NCBI GenBank assembly: GCA_964605775.1
Contig: CAZSDU010000012.1
Location: 15,237 to 79,236 of the forward strand
Origin: CAZSDU01 sp964605775
GTDB taxonomy: Bacteria > Bacteroidota > Bacteroidia > Bacteroidales > FEN-979
DNA length: 64,000 nucleotides
Direction of reading: 5' to 3'
The notes beneath the pieces are model-generated. The model saw only the letters and a program-made list of their open reading frames with translations. It had not been told where the DNA came from and did not search any database. The translations under genes were made by a program, and so were the position numbers. Below, piece by piece: positions 27,408 to 35,392 of this stretch. The stretch's first letter is position 1. Each line of letters begins with the position of its first letter.

Positions 27408-28643
27408 ATGAGAACATTAACTATCCTGATCCTATTGTTTCAGTTGCTGTTTTTGAATAATATCTGCGGGTATTCACAGCAAGACTCACTGCTACAACCT
27501 CCGAAGAAAGATTGTGTTCAGGAAGATGTTTTTGATGTGTTTTTTCCGAGTAAGCACATTCCCCTTCCGGTCATTGAACGTAAACTCAGGATTCTGGCAC
27601 TCCCTACCATAAGTTATGCCCCTGCAACCGGTTGGCAGTTTGGAGCCGGAGCCAGCCTTTCCTGGAACTGGGGAAAACATCCTTCCACCCGCCTTTCCGC
27701 CGGAACTGTTCAGGCGGTATGGACTACCGAACGCCAATTCATAGCACAGATAAAAAGTAATATCTACACTGCACGCAACCTGTGGTATCTTCAGACCGAC
27801 TGGCGGCTGTATGTTTTTCGTATGGATACCTGGGGACTGGGAACCAGCGCTGATGGTTCTTCCTATCCTATGATATTCAACTGGATAAAATTTCATAATA
27901 TCCTTTCCCGGAAGGTCACAGGCAACCTTTATATGGGACTTGGTTATCATTTCGACTATCATTATAACATCAGGGATATCAGTGTTGAAAATGATAGTGC
28001 CGGACAGACCACATCACCTTATTCCCGATACTGTGAGGAACATGGACTGAACATGCGTGTCAGCCGTTTATCGGGGTTTAGCGCTAATTTCGTATTTGAC
28101 AGCAGGGATAATATCATCAACCCTTACAGCGGTTATTATGTCAACCTGAATTACCGTTATAATCTCTGCTTTCTGGGCAGTGATCAGAATGGATCAAAAC
28201 TCTGGACAGAATTCCGGACCTATATCGGACTTTCTAAGAAAAACCCCAGACATCTGCTCGCCTTTTGGGCCTATGGCAGTTTTCAGATCAGCGGAGAAAT
28301 ACCATACCTTGACCTTATGGCTTCCGGATTTGACCAGATGAATTCCTCGGGACGGGGATATAAGCAGGGCAGGTGGAGGGGTCAGGATTTTATTTATGCC
28401 GAAGCAGAATACCGTTTCCCGATTTCTCCCTGCAGCGGGGTCATAGGCGGAGTGTTGTTTGCAAATGTTACTACTGCTTCTGATCGGGATAATCATGTTC
28501 CACTGTTTTCCTGTCTTCGCCCCGGAGTCGGGTTCGGAATCAGGATTATGGTCAACAAAAACGATCGCACCAATATTTTAATTGATTTTGCACTGGGACA
28601 AAAATCCAATGGTTTTTATGTTCAGGCACAGGAGATATTCTAG
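27408..28643 (+). CDS. BamA/TamA-type outer-membrane barrel protein
   Basis: About 411 residues with a signal peptide (hydrophobic run TILILLFQLLFL, cleavage near GYSQ). The rest is beta-rich, with D15/Omp85 C-terminal features: FVFDSRDNIINPYSGYYV, GYKQGRWRGQDFI resembling the VRGF/RG motif region, EAEYRFPI, and a terminal aromatic residue (QEIF). There are no recognisable POTRA repeats; only about 80 residues precede the barrel. It is thus a short Omp85-like barrel of unknown cargo. The ATG at 27408 was chosen because the longer frame starts with TTG inside the promoter box. Confidence 0.8.
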   Translation: MRTLTILILLFQLLFLNNICGYSQQDSLLQPPKKDCVQEDVFDVFFPSKHIPLPVIERKLRILALPTISYAPATGWQFGAGASLSWNWGKHPSTRLSAGTVQAVWTTERQFIAQIKSNIYTARNLWYLQTDWRLYVFRMDTWGLGTSADGSSYPMIFNWIKFHNILSRKVTGNLYMGLGYHFDYHYNIRDISVENDSAGQTTSPYSRYCEEHGLNMRVSRLSGFSANFVFDSRDNIINPYSGYYVNLNYRYNLCFLGSDQNGSKLWTEFRTYIGLSKKNPRHLLAFWAYGSFQISGEIPYLDLMASGFDQMNSSGRGYKQGRWRGQDFIYAEAEYRFPISPCSGVIGGVLFANVTTASDRDNHVPLFSCLRPGVGFGIRIMVNKNDRTNILIDFALGQKSNGFYVQAQEIF

Positions 28644-28708
28644 GTCTTATCGGGGTTTTTCCTCTGTCTGTCGATATATGCTATCCCCTGGATATATATT
28701 GATCTATT

Positions 28709-28738
28709 TTTGTCACATTGATTAATTTTATACTTTTA
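28709..28738 (+). promoter_or_regulatory. Candidate promoter for the LiaF-LytS-LytTR set
   Basis: TTTG at 28709-28712 and TACTTTTA at 28731-28738 are separated by 18 bp. The -7 element has A for the final G of the consensus. It lies 11 nt before the ATG at 28750. Confidence 0.35.
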
Positions 28739-28749
28739 ATCCCACAGTT

Positions 28750-29478
28750 ATGGAAACACCTAACGAAAGATATTCGAACAACAAGCAGATGCGCAAATAT
28801 GTATTGGCTGTCCTGGTCATTTTTGCTGGTTTTCTTCTCCTTCTATTCAACACCGGTTTTTTACCTCCTCCCATCAAGCATATAGTTTTTTCCTGGCCGA
28901 TGCTACTTATCTGTATAGGTCTGGTCAGTCTGGCCGGAACCGAAAGCCGCACACCCGGTTATATTTTGCTGATCATCGGGGGTTTCTTTTTATTGCCCAG
29001 GATCTTTCTCTTTACCTTCAATGTTACCAATGTTTTCTGGCCAATGATACTGATTGCAATCGGAGTCTTGATCCTTTCGAAACGAACTTCAGTACACCCT
29101 TGGAAGCAAAAAACTGCAACCGGTCAATCCGGGGAAGACGGGTATTTGCGTGAAGAAAATATTTTCAGTCATTCAAAACATAAAATCGTTCATCAGGATT
29201 TTCATGGAGGATATATTAATTGTGTATTTGGTGGTGCAGAAGTAGACCTCACCCAGGCCAATTTGGCTGAGGGGGTGAATGAATTGGAAGTGAATACGGT
29301 CTTTGGCGGTGTCATTATGATCGTACCCTCCGATTGGAAGGTTCAATTGAAGACAACTTCCATTTTCGGGGGCTTCAGTGATAAACGAGTGCATTTAAAG
29401 GAAAGTCCTGATCCTTCCCGTATGCTGATTATCAAAGGAAACACGATATTCGGGGGAGGTGAACTAAAAAGCTATTAA
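28750..29478 (+). CDS. LiaF/LiaI-like four-helix membrane protein
   Basis: A 242-residue protein with four closely spaced transmembrane helices (about 17-112), a short linker, and a C-terminal beta domain (about 140-242) with repeated INCVFGGAEVDL, TVFGGVIMIV and TIFGGGEL strands typical of the LiaF C-terminal (DUF2154-like) fold. In Firmicutes LiaF modulates an envelope-stress kinase. Here it lies 14 nt before a LytS-type kinase, so a similar modulating role is reasonable inference. Confidence 0.83.
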   Translation: METPNERYSNNKQMRKYVLAVLVIFAGFLLLLFNTGFLPPPIKHIVFSWPMLLICIGLVSLAGTESRTPGYILLIIGGFFLLPRIFLFTFNVTNVFWPMILIAIGVLILSKRTSVHPWKQKTATGQSGEDGYLREENIFSHSKHKIVHQDFHGGYINCVFGGAEVDLTQANLAEGVNELEVNTVFGGVIMIVPSDWKVQLKTTSIFGGFSDKRVHLKESPDPSRMLIIKGNTIFGGGELKSY

Positions 29479-29492
29479 CATTATTCCAGGGT

Positions 29493-30560
29493 ATGGATCA
29501 CCCGGTTTTTAAAAATCTCAGTTCAATTTCCGTTTATTTCGGATTGTGGATCCTCATCGGGGGGATCCACTTTTCTGTTTTTTTTCTGCTTTACAGTTTT
29601 CCTATCGATATTTCCGTAGCCGACAGCCTGGTCTTTAATGTCATTTTCTGCTTTATTGGACTTTCCATCTGGTATGTGGTCCGTTATACTTCTCCAGATC
29701 ATAAGTCCCGCCTGACGTTCCTGGTCAACCATCTGGCTTCCGTGATTATCCTGTTACTGTTCTGGTATGGATTATCTTATATTATTCTGAACTATATTTT
29801 TGGAAAGATCCCGGCTTATCAGAAATTTCTGATCAATTCCATTCCTTATCGTATGATGATTGGACTGACCATTTATGCCATGATCGGTATGGGATATTAT
29901 CTGTTAATATTTTCCGCCAACCTTCAGGAGAAAGCCAAGGTGGAAAGCCGTCTCCGAGAAGTACTTAAGGAAACAGAACTCAATATGCTGAAATCACAGA
30001 TCAACCCGCATTTTCTGTTCAACAGCCTGAACTCGATCAGCTCGCTGACCATTACAGACCCCGAAAAAGCACGTGAAATGGTGATCATGTTATCCGACTT
30101 CCTCCGTTATTCTGTATCCACTACCGCCACCGCTTTTACAAGCCTGGAAAAGGAAATGTCCAACATTCGCCGTTACCTTGAGATCGAGAAGGTTCGCTTT
30201 GGTGATAAACTGGTTTTCTCTTTTATTTTTAAAGGAAACTGCAGCGAACATGAAATACCGGTCATGTTGCTTCAACCCTTGTTTGAAAATGCGATCAAAC
30301 ACGGGGTGTATGAAAGTACCGAAAAGGTTGAGATAGAGATGGATTGTGAATACCGGGAGGGGTTTTTGGAGATACGGATTGTCAATGATTTCGACCCCGA
30401 TGCCCATGGAAGGAAGGGTTCAGGCCTGGGGCTGAAGAATATTCGTGAACGGATGAGACTGTTGTATCAGGATAGTAATTTGCTTAAGACAAGTATTCAG
30501 CATAAACGTTTCGAAGTGAAATTAAGCATTCCCGTCAAAAATGCTTATCATCGGGTTTGA
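29493..30560 (+). CDS. LytS/YehU-type sensor histidine kinase
   Basis: A 355-residue inner-membrane kinase with four transmembrane helices (about 15-145), a short coiled linker, a His_kinase domain with QINPHFLFNSLNS (phospho-acceptor His173), and a HATPase domain (MLLQPLFENAIKHG, GSGLGLKNIRER). There is no periplasmic sensor domain, so the ligand may be sensed within the membrane or through the LiaF-like neighbour. The partner regulator is 72 nt downstream. Confidence 0.93.
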   Translation: MDHPVFKNLSSISVYFGLWILIGGIHFSVFFLLYSFPIDISVADSLVFNVIFCFIGLSIWYVVRYTSPDHKSRLTFLVNHLASVIILLLFWYGLSYIILNYIFGKIPAYQKFLINSIPYRMMIGLTIYAMIGMGYYLLIFSANLQEKAKVESRLREVLKETELNMLKSQINPHFLFNSLNSISSLTITDPEKAREMVIMLSDFLRYSVSTTATAFTSLEKEMSNIRRYLEIEKVRFGDKLVFSFIFKGNCSEHEIPVMLLQPLFENAIKHGVYESTEKVEIEMDCEYREGFLEIRIVNDFDPDAHGRKGSGLGLKNIRERMRLLYQDSNLLKTSIQHKRFEVKLSIPVKNAYHRV

Positions 30561-30632
30561 CAAATTGAAACTTTCACTATGGATCGAACAGAGAATCGTC
30601 GTCATTATAACCTATTCTAAAAAAATATCTTT

Positions 30633-31382
30633 ATGTCATACCGTGTATTGATCATTGATGATGAGCAACCGGCAAGGGAGGTCATCAAACATTATCTGAA
30701 AGAATATACTGAGATGGATTTGGCCGGAGAATTTATGGATGGTTTTTCAGGATTGAAAGCCATACAGGAGATGAAGCCTGACCTGGTATTCCTGGATGTT
30801 CAAATGCCCAAACTAACCGGGTTGGAGTTGCTGGATCTGCTTGAAGATCCTCCGGTTATCATTTTCAGTACAGCCTATGATCAATATGCCATCAAGGCTT
30901 TTGAGATGAATGCCGTGGATTATATCATGAAACCTTATTCAAAGGAAAGGTTTTCCCAGGCAGTAGGCAAGGCAGTACAGCAGTTGAAACAGGGCAAAAC
31001 AACAGTCGCCGCTGTTCATAACCTCGTGAAAACCATGGATGACTCAAGGGAAACGCTTCAGCGGATTGCAGTTAAATCAAGACATAAGGTCAGTGTGATT
31101 CCTGTGGAGGAAATCATCTACCTCGAAGCAGAAGGAGATTATGTCATGATCCATACGGCCGATGCAAGGCACCTGAAGGAAAAAACCATGAAGTATTTTG
31201 AAGCCCACCTTGATCCGGGACAGTTTATCCGCATTCACCGCTCCTTTATTGTGAATGCCCGTTTTATCGACCGCATCGAATATTATGATAAAGAAAATTA
31301 TGCGGTACTGATGAAAAACGGCGCCAAGCTCAGGGCCAGCACATCAGGGTATAAGCTGCTTAAGCAGATGCTGAATATGTAA
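30633..31382 (+). CDS. LytTR family response regulator
   Basis: A 249-residue regulator: receiver domain (about 1-120, IIDDEQPA, phospho-acceptor in VFLDVQMP, KPYS lysine) and LytTR DNA-binding domain (about 145-249, VEEIIYLEAEGDYV, FIRIHRSFIVN). Cognate to the preceding LytS kinase. Its 3' end overlaps the convergent kinase gene by 23 bp. Confidence 0.93.
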   Translation: MSYRVLIIDDEQPAREVIKHYLKEYTEMDLAGEFMDGFSGLKAIQEMKPDLVFLDVQMPKLTGLELLDLLEDPPVIIFSTAYDQYAIKAFEMNAVDYIMKPYSKERFSQAVGKAVQQLKQGKTTVAAVHNLVKTMDDSRETLQRIAVKSRHKVSVIPVEEIIYLEAEGDYVMIHTADARHLKEKTMKYFEAHLDPGQFIRIHRSFIVNARFIDRIEYYDKENYAVLMKNGAKLRASTSGYKLLKQMLNM

Positions 31383-33159
31383 TGGATGAATCGGCATAAG
31401 GAAGGGTGAGACAAAAAGTGCTGCCTGATCCGAGCGTGCTGTCAACCTGAATTTGCCCCTTGTTTTGTTCCACAAAATCTTTGCAGAGGATCAGTCCGAG
31501 ACCTGAACCATGCTCCCCTTCAGTTCCCTTGTTTGTATATAATGAATCTAGCCGGAAAAGTTTTCTGTTCTCCTCTTCAGTCATGCCCTTCCCTTTATCC
31601 TGGATACATATTTTGCATCCGGATTTTTCACATTCGGCGAATACCAGAATTTCCCCTTTCCGGTAAGAGAATTTAATGGCATTTGACAAAAGGTTCCGCA
31701 AAACGGTTTCAATCATGTGTTTATCAGCCATCACCCTGACTTCAGGAAGCGTCAGGAAACGGATTTCTATCTCTTTTTCCTGAGCAACGGTATTCATACT
31801 CGCAATGGCTTTCGGTAAAAATTCAGTTATCGCTATAGGAAGCGGCTGAAAATCTATATGTTTGGTCTGTAAGCGCGACCATTCGAGCAGGTTCAACAAA
31901 AGGTCGTATCCCTGCTGTGCAGCCTTGTGAATGATTCCACTGATCCTGGTGATCTCTTCAATATTCATCGAAAGGCTGTCATCCTCAAGAATTTTCGAAA
32001 ATCCCAGTAAAGCATTGAAGGGATTCTTAAGATCATGGGCGATGACAGAGAACAACTTATCTTTTTGAGCATTAAGCTCTCTGAGTTTTCTTTCAGACTC
32101 AGATAATTGAGCATTCAGTTCGGTGAGCTTACGCTCATAACGCTTCTGTGAAGTGATATTCCTTAGCATGATCAGACTGCCCTGGATTTTTTCGTTTCTT
32201 TCCATGACCGGAGTGTAATTCACTTCCAGCCAATGCTCAGATTCCTGGTAGAAAAGTTCAGTCCTTTGATGTTTTCCGGGGGTTATCTTTTCTAAAAAAG
32301 AAGATAATTCAGGGATTTCTTTGGGGGCAATTTTTCCCACTGCCTTATTGGACATCTTCAACAGTTCCATTGCCGATGGATTCAGATCAAGAATTCTCAT
32401 TTTTTTATCCAGCACGAGGACACCGGATATCATGTTGTCAAGAATGACATGATAAGTAATGGGAAGCAGATCAAACATCTGCTTTTGTATGATACCGAAT
32501 ACGAACAACAGACCTGCAAATAAAAATCCGATGGGAGAGATATCAAATCCTCCCAGCGGGCTGTATCCACTGGCATAAATAATGGTCGTTATGATGGGAA
32601 ACACTGACCCGACAATCAGATACCAGGCCTGACGGTGGAAAAAAGCGGGAAATTTCACCACTTCCCTGATCATGAAAATTCCACCCAGGATGATCAGCAG
32701 AAAGGCATATAACACGGCAACCCAGAACCATGGGCCATGGGAATAGCGCAAAGAATTGTATGCTGTACTTTTCCATTCAAAATTTGTCCATAGCAGGGAA
32801 TGAAAACTGTTGGTAGCTCCGATGAGGATAGTGAGTGCCGGAATAATCCAAAGTATCCAGAAGTGCCGTTTGACTTCTTCTTTATCTTTTTCCAGGAAGG
32901 CCAGGACAAAATAACAATATAAAACGGGACTGGACATGCTGCCGATATATTCGACCTGAGACCAGAATATTTTGGTGGCGATATCGGGTGCTGCAGCCTC
33001 AAATCCGGCAGCAATACACCATTCTGCTCCCAGGATTAGCATTAACATCATGGGCATTTTTCCGCGAAAGGAGGGTTTGGCGGCAACAAAGATGGCTGTG
33101 GTAACCGATACCATGCCTGAGATAAGGAGTAGATAGGAGGCTAGATTGAACTGCCACAT
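31360..33159 (-). CDS. 7TM-sensor histidine kinase (7TM-PAS-HisKA-HATPase)
   Basis: A 599-residue kinase. The first about 225 residues form the seven-helix N-terminal domain of the histidine kinase 7TM family. A PAS domain follows (about 230-345, VLDKKMRILDLNPSAME), then HisKA with SVIAHDLKNPFNALLG (His375) and HATPase (LLSNAIKFSYRKG, GEHGSGLGLILCKDF). The HisKA region closely resembles those of the kinases at 42720 and 43852, suggesting local paralogy. No receiver or output domain. Partner not evident. Confidence 0.9.
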   Translation of the reverse strand: MWQFNLASYLLLISGMVSVTTAIFVAAKPSFRGKMPMMLMLILGAEWCIAAGFEAAAPDIATKIFWSQVEYIGSMSSPVLYCYFVLAFLEKDKEEVKRHFWILWIIPALTILIGATNSFHSLLWTNFEWKSTAYNSLRYSHGPWFWVAVLYAFLLIILGGIFMIREVVKFPAFFHRQAWYLIVGSVFPIITTIIYASGYSPLGGFDISPIGFLFAGLLFVFGIIQKQMFDLLPITYHVILDNMISGVLVLDKKMRILDLNPSAMELLKMSNKAVGKIAPKEIPELSSFLEKITPGKHQRTELFYQESEHWLEVNYTPVMERNEKIQGSLIMLRNITSQKRYERKLTELNAQLSESERKLRELNAQKDKLFSVIAHDLKNPFNALLGFSKILEDDSLSMNIEEITRISGIIHKAAQQGYDLLLNLLEWSRLQTKHIDFQPLPIAITEFLPKAIASMNTVAQEKEIEIRFLTLPEVRVMADKHMIETVLRNLLSNAIKFSYRKGEILVFAECEKSGCKICIQDKGKGMTEEENRKLFRLDSLYTNKGTEGEHGSGLGLILCKDFVEQNKGQIQVDSTLGSGSTFCLTLPYADSSITYSASA

Positions 33160-33178
33160 TGTTTTTATTTTTCTTTGA

Positions 33179-33186
33179 CAAAAATA
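33179..33186 (-). promoter_or_regulatory. Candidate -7 box for the 7TM kinase
   Basis: Minus-strand TATTTTTG fits TAnnTTTG, 19 nt before the ATG at 33159. The A/T-rich region lowers certainty. Confidence 0.28.
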
Positions 33187-33199
33187 ACGGTTTTTGTAT

Positions 33200-33207
33200 T
33201 AAGTTTG
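33200..33207 (+). promoter_or_regulatory. -7 box for ppnP
   Basis: TAAGTTTG fits the consensus; a TTTG at 33174-33177 is 22 bp upstream. It lies 14 nt before the ATG at 33222. Confidence 0.4.
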
Positions 33208-33221
33208 TAAAAACTAAGCTT

Positions 33222-33503
33222 ATGTTCAAGACCAATGAATACTTTGACGGGAAAGTGAAATCCATTGCTTTCGAAACTGTAGAAGGGCCGGCAACTTTAG
33301 GCGTTATGGCTCCCGGAGCATATGAATTCGGAACTTCAACTGTCGAACATATGACCGTTGTTTCCGGTATGATGTATGTATTATTGCCGGGTGAGACTTC
33401 CTGGAGGAAGTTTAAACCCTTTGAAACTTTTACTGTTGGGAAAGGGTTGAAATTCAGCTTAAAGATTGAATCGGATGCAGCCTATCTATGCATGTATGTA
33501 TAA
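33222..33503 (+). CDS. ppnP: Pyrimidine/purine nucleoside phosphorylase PpnP
   Basis: A 93-residue single cupin-fold protein (DUF1255/YaiE family): NEYFDGKVKSIAFE, GVMAPGAYEFGTS and LLPGETSWRKF are family motifs. It phosphorolyses a broad range of nucleosides to base and ribose-1-phosphate. The ATG at 33222 gives the normal family length; the longer upstream frame crosses the promoter. The following secreted-protein gene starts 10 nt later. Confidence 0.92.
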   Translation: MFKTNEYFDGKVKSIAFETVEGPATLGVMAPGAYEFGTSTVEHMTVVSGMMYVLLPGETSWRKFKPFETFTVGKGLKFSLKIESDAAYLCMYV

Positions 33504-33513
33504 ACTTATAATT

Positions 33514-34293
33514 ATGTTCAGGATTCAAGGAATTTTGCTTTTTTTTGCCGGATTTCTGCTTTCAAGCAATTCCAGCGCAGGGATTATCTATACGGATATT
33601 GGTTTTCGCCAAACTAATCCCCTTACAACCAACTGGACGAAATCTGTGGATGTCAACCGCGACGGAGTGACTGATTTTACTTTCTCCGGAAACTTTCTTT
33701 ATCATGACCTTCTTTTGGAACAGGAAGCAAATATGGCACTTTGTGTTGAACCTGGAGAGATTGACCTGCACTTTTTTCAGCGCAATGATTCCATTGGTGT
33801 CCCCCTCAGTTTCGATATGGGCAGTTTTCTGCTGGTACACATGGACACCCTGCATATGCCGGTCAACATGCTTACGTATATCGGATTTGAGTTCATGGAT
33901 GAGTTGAGTGGTGCAGTTTATTATGGCTGGATCTCCATGAAGCTCGATATTTTTCATAAAATTTTTTATCTCTATGAAGCAGCCATGCAGGAAACCGATG
34001 GAAAATCCATTGCTGCCGGACAGACGGGTGTAGGGTTTCCTGAAAACCCACTGCAACCTATTCAAATCGGATTTAACGGCAACGCTTTGTTTTTTGATTC
34101 CCTCCCGGAAGATTTCCGGGGAACAGCCTATTTATATGATCTAAGCGGTAAATTACTGGTTTCCCATGACATTACTTTCGGTCAAAAAAATATTGCCATA
34201 GCCCCAAAAAATGAAATGGCAATTCTTGTCCTGATCAGCGGACATCAACGTATAACCCGAAAATTACTTCTAAATAGCCGCAACAACGAATAA
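33514..34293 (+). CDS. Secreted protein with type IX sorting-like C-terminal tail
   Basis: About 259 residues from the ATG at 33514. A signal peptide (GILLFFAGFLLSS) is followed by DVNRDGVTDFTFSG, resembling a calcium-binding VCBS/dockerin-like loop, and a beta-rich body. The last about 70 residues (GTAYLYDLSGKLLVS, then a basic RITRKLLL end) have the look of a type A type IX secretion tail, which would direct it across the outer membrane. Function unknown. It follows ppnP by 10 nt, with no obvious functional link. Confidence 0.72.
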   Translation: MFRIQGILLFFAGFLLSSNSSAGIIYTDIGFRQTNPLTTNWTKSVDVNRDGVTDFTFSGNFLYHDLLLEQEANMALCVEPGEIDLHFFQRNDSIGVPLSFDMGSFLLVHMDTLHMPVNMLTYIGFEFMDELSGAVYYGWISMKLDIFHKIFYLYEAAMQETDGKSIAAGQTGVGFPENPLQPIQIGFNGNALFFDSLPEDFRGTAYLYDLSGKLLVSHDITFGQKNIAIAPKNEMAILVLISGHQRITRKLLLNSRNNE

Positions 34294-34324
34294 CACCTTA
34301 TCATTCTTATCAGTAGGGGAAGAA

Positions 34325-35383
34325 ATGGAAAAACATGATGCACTAAATCAGAAGATTCTGGGCTTAAAAGCATGGCTGCCTGCAGTTATCCTTGCCGATC
34401 ACTTTAACCACCGTCCCGATATGGCTTTATCCTACTCTGATCATCAGAAGGATAACTTTCAGAAGGACATTGCCTGGATTCTTTCTTTTCTTGCCGAGTC
34501 GATCTGGGCGGGTCAGCCTGCTCTTTTTGAGGAGTTCATTGCCTGGCTGAGAACTTTCCTTACCTCTGTCAATGTTCCCATGAAAGATGTCAAAGAGAGT
34601 CTGGAATTGTTAAAAAAAAGGATTAACGAAAACTTTACCCCTGAAGAAAATGAAGTCATCAATGCCACTCTTTCTCCTGCTATAGAAATGGTCATGACAG
34701 ACGATGAAAAGATATCTATCCTGGCCATGGAGAATGAGCTGACTTCCATGGCGCAGCAGTATCTTGATGCGTTACTGAAAGGTCGTCGGGCAGCTGCTCT
34801 GGAACTTGTGATGAAAGAGGTCAAAGGGGGTATTCCGGTGAGGGATATCTACCTTCAGATTTTCCAACCTGTGCAGTATGAAATTGGCCGCTTGTGGCAA
34901 ACCAACCGGATCAGTGTGGCTCAGGAGCATTATTGTACCGGAGCGACACAATTGGTCATGTCCCAATTATATCCATATTTATTTACAGGAGAAAAGAAAG
35001 GAAGGAAGATGGTCACTGCTTGTGTTCCGGGAGAACTTCATGAAATGGGTGCACGTATGGTGACGGATTTTTTTGAGATGGAGGGTTGGGATACCTATTA
35101 TCTCGGTGCCAATCTTCCCTTTGAAGGGGTTATCCGTTTTATCAGGGACATTCAACCCCTTTTTCTGGCCATTTCAGCAACCATGACATTTCATGTCAGC
35201 GCTGTGGATGAAATGATCAGACGTATCAGGGAAGCACAAGGCCTTCCTGCCGACCTGAAAATCATGGTGGGTGGTTATCCTTTTAAAGTAGCCGACCGGC
35301 TTTGGGAACGCGTTGGCGCTGATGGCTATGCCGCCAACGCTTTGGATGCCATCAATCTGGCAAGTAAATTATGGGCAGCATAA
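34325..35383 (+). CDS. Cobalamin-binding protein with CarH-type photoreceptor signature, no DNA-binding domain
   Basis: A 352-residue cytosolic protein. The first about 125 residues are an unassigned helical domain. Residues about 140-220 match the four-helix methionine-synthase-type cap and contain W191-x9-E201-H202 (LWQTNRISVAQEH), the motif that in CarH photoreceptors covers adenosylcobalamin. The Rossmann B12 domain has GELHEMG (Glu237, His239), the ExHxxG lower-ligand motif. Compared with CarH, the residue after the tryptophan is Gln192, not His, and the MerR DNA-binding domain is absent. A histidine kinase gene follows by 9 nt, so it is probably the sensory partner of that kinase. Light versus cobalamin sensing is undetermined. 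An AGGGGA lies just upstream. Confidence 0.88.
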   Translation: MEKHDALNQKILGLKAWLPAVILADHFNHRPDMALSYSDHQKDNFQKDIAWILSFLAESIWAGQPALFEEFIAWLRTFLTSVNVPMKDVKESLELLKKRINENFTPEENEVINATLSPAIEMVMTDDEKISILAMENELTSMAQQYLDALLKGRRAAALELVMKEVKGGIPVRDIYLQIFQPVQYEIGRLWQTNRISVAQEHYCTGATQLVMSQLYPYLFTGEKKGRKMVTACVPGELHEMGARMVTDFFEMEGWDTYYLGANLPFEGVIRFIRDIQPLFLAISATMTFHVSAVDEMIRRIREAQGLPADLKIMVGGYPFKVADRLWERVGADGYAANALDAINLASKLWAA

Positions 35384-35392
35384 AAAAGTAAA

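Noticed and set aside
34325..35383. B12 protein as a methyltransferase corrinoid subunit
   Set aside because: The Wx9EH motif, the ExHxxG instead of DxHxxG motif and the kinase neighbour favour a sensory role; no methyltransferase gene is nearby. It is not fully excluded.
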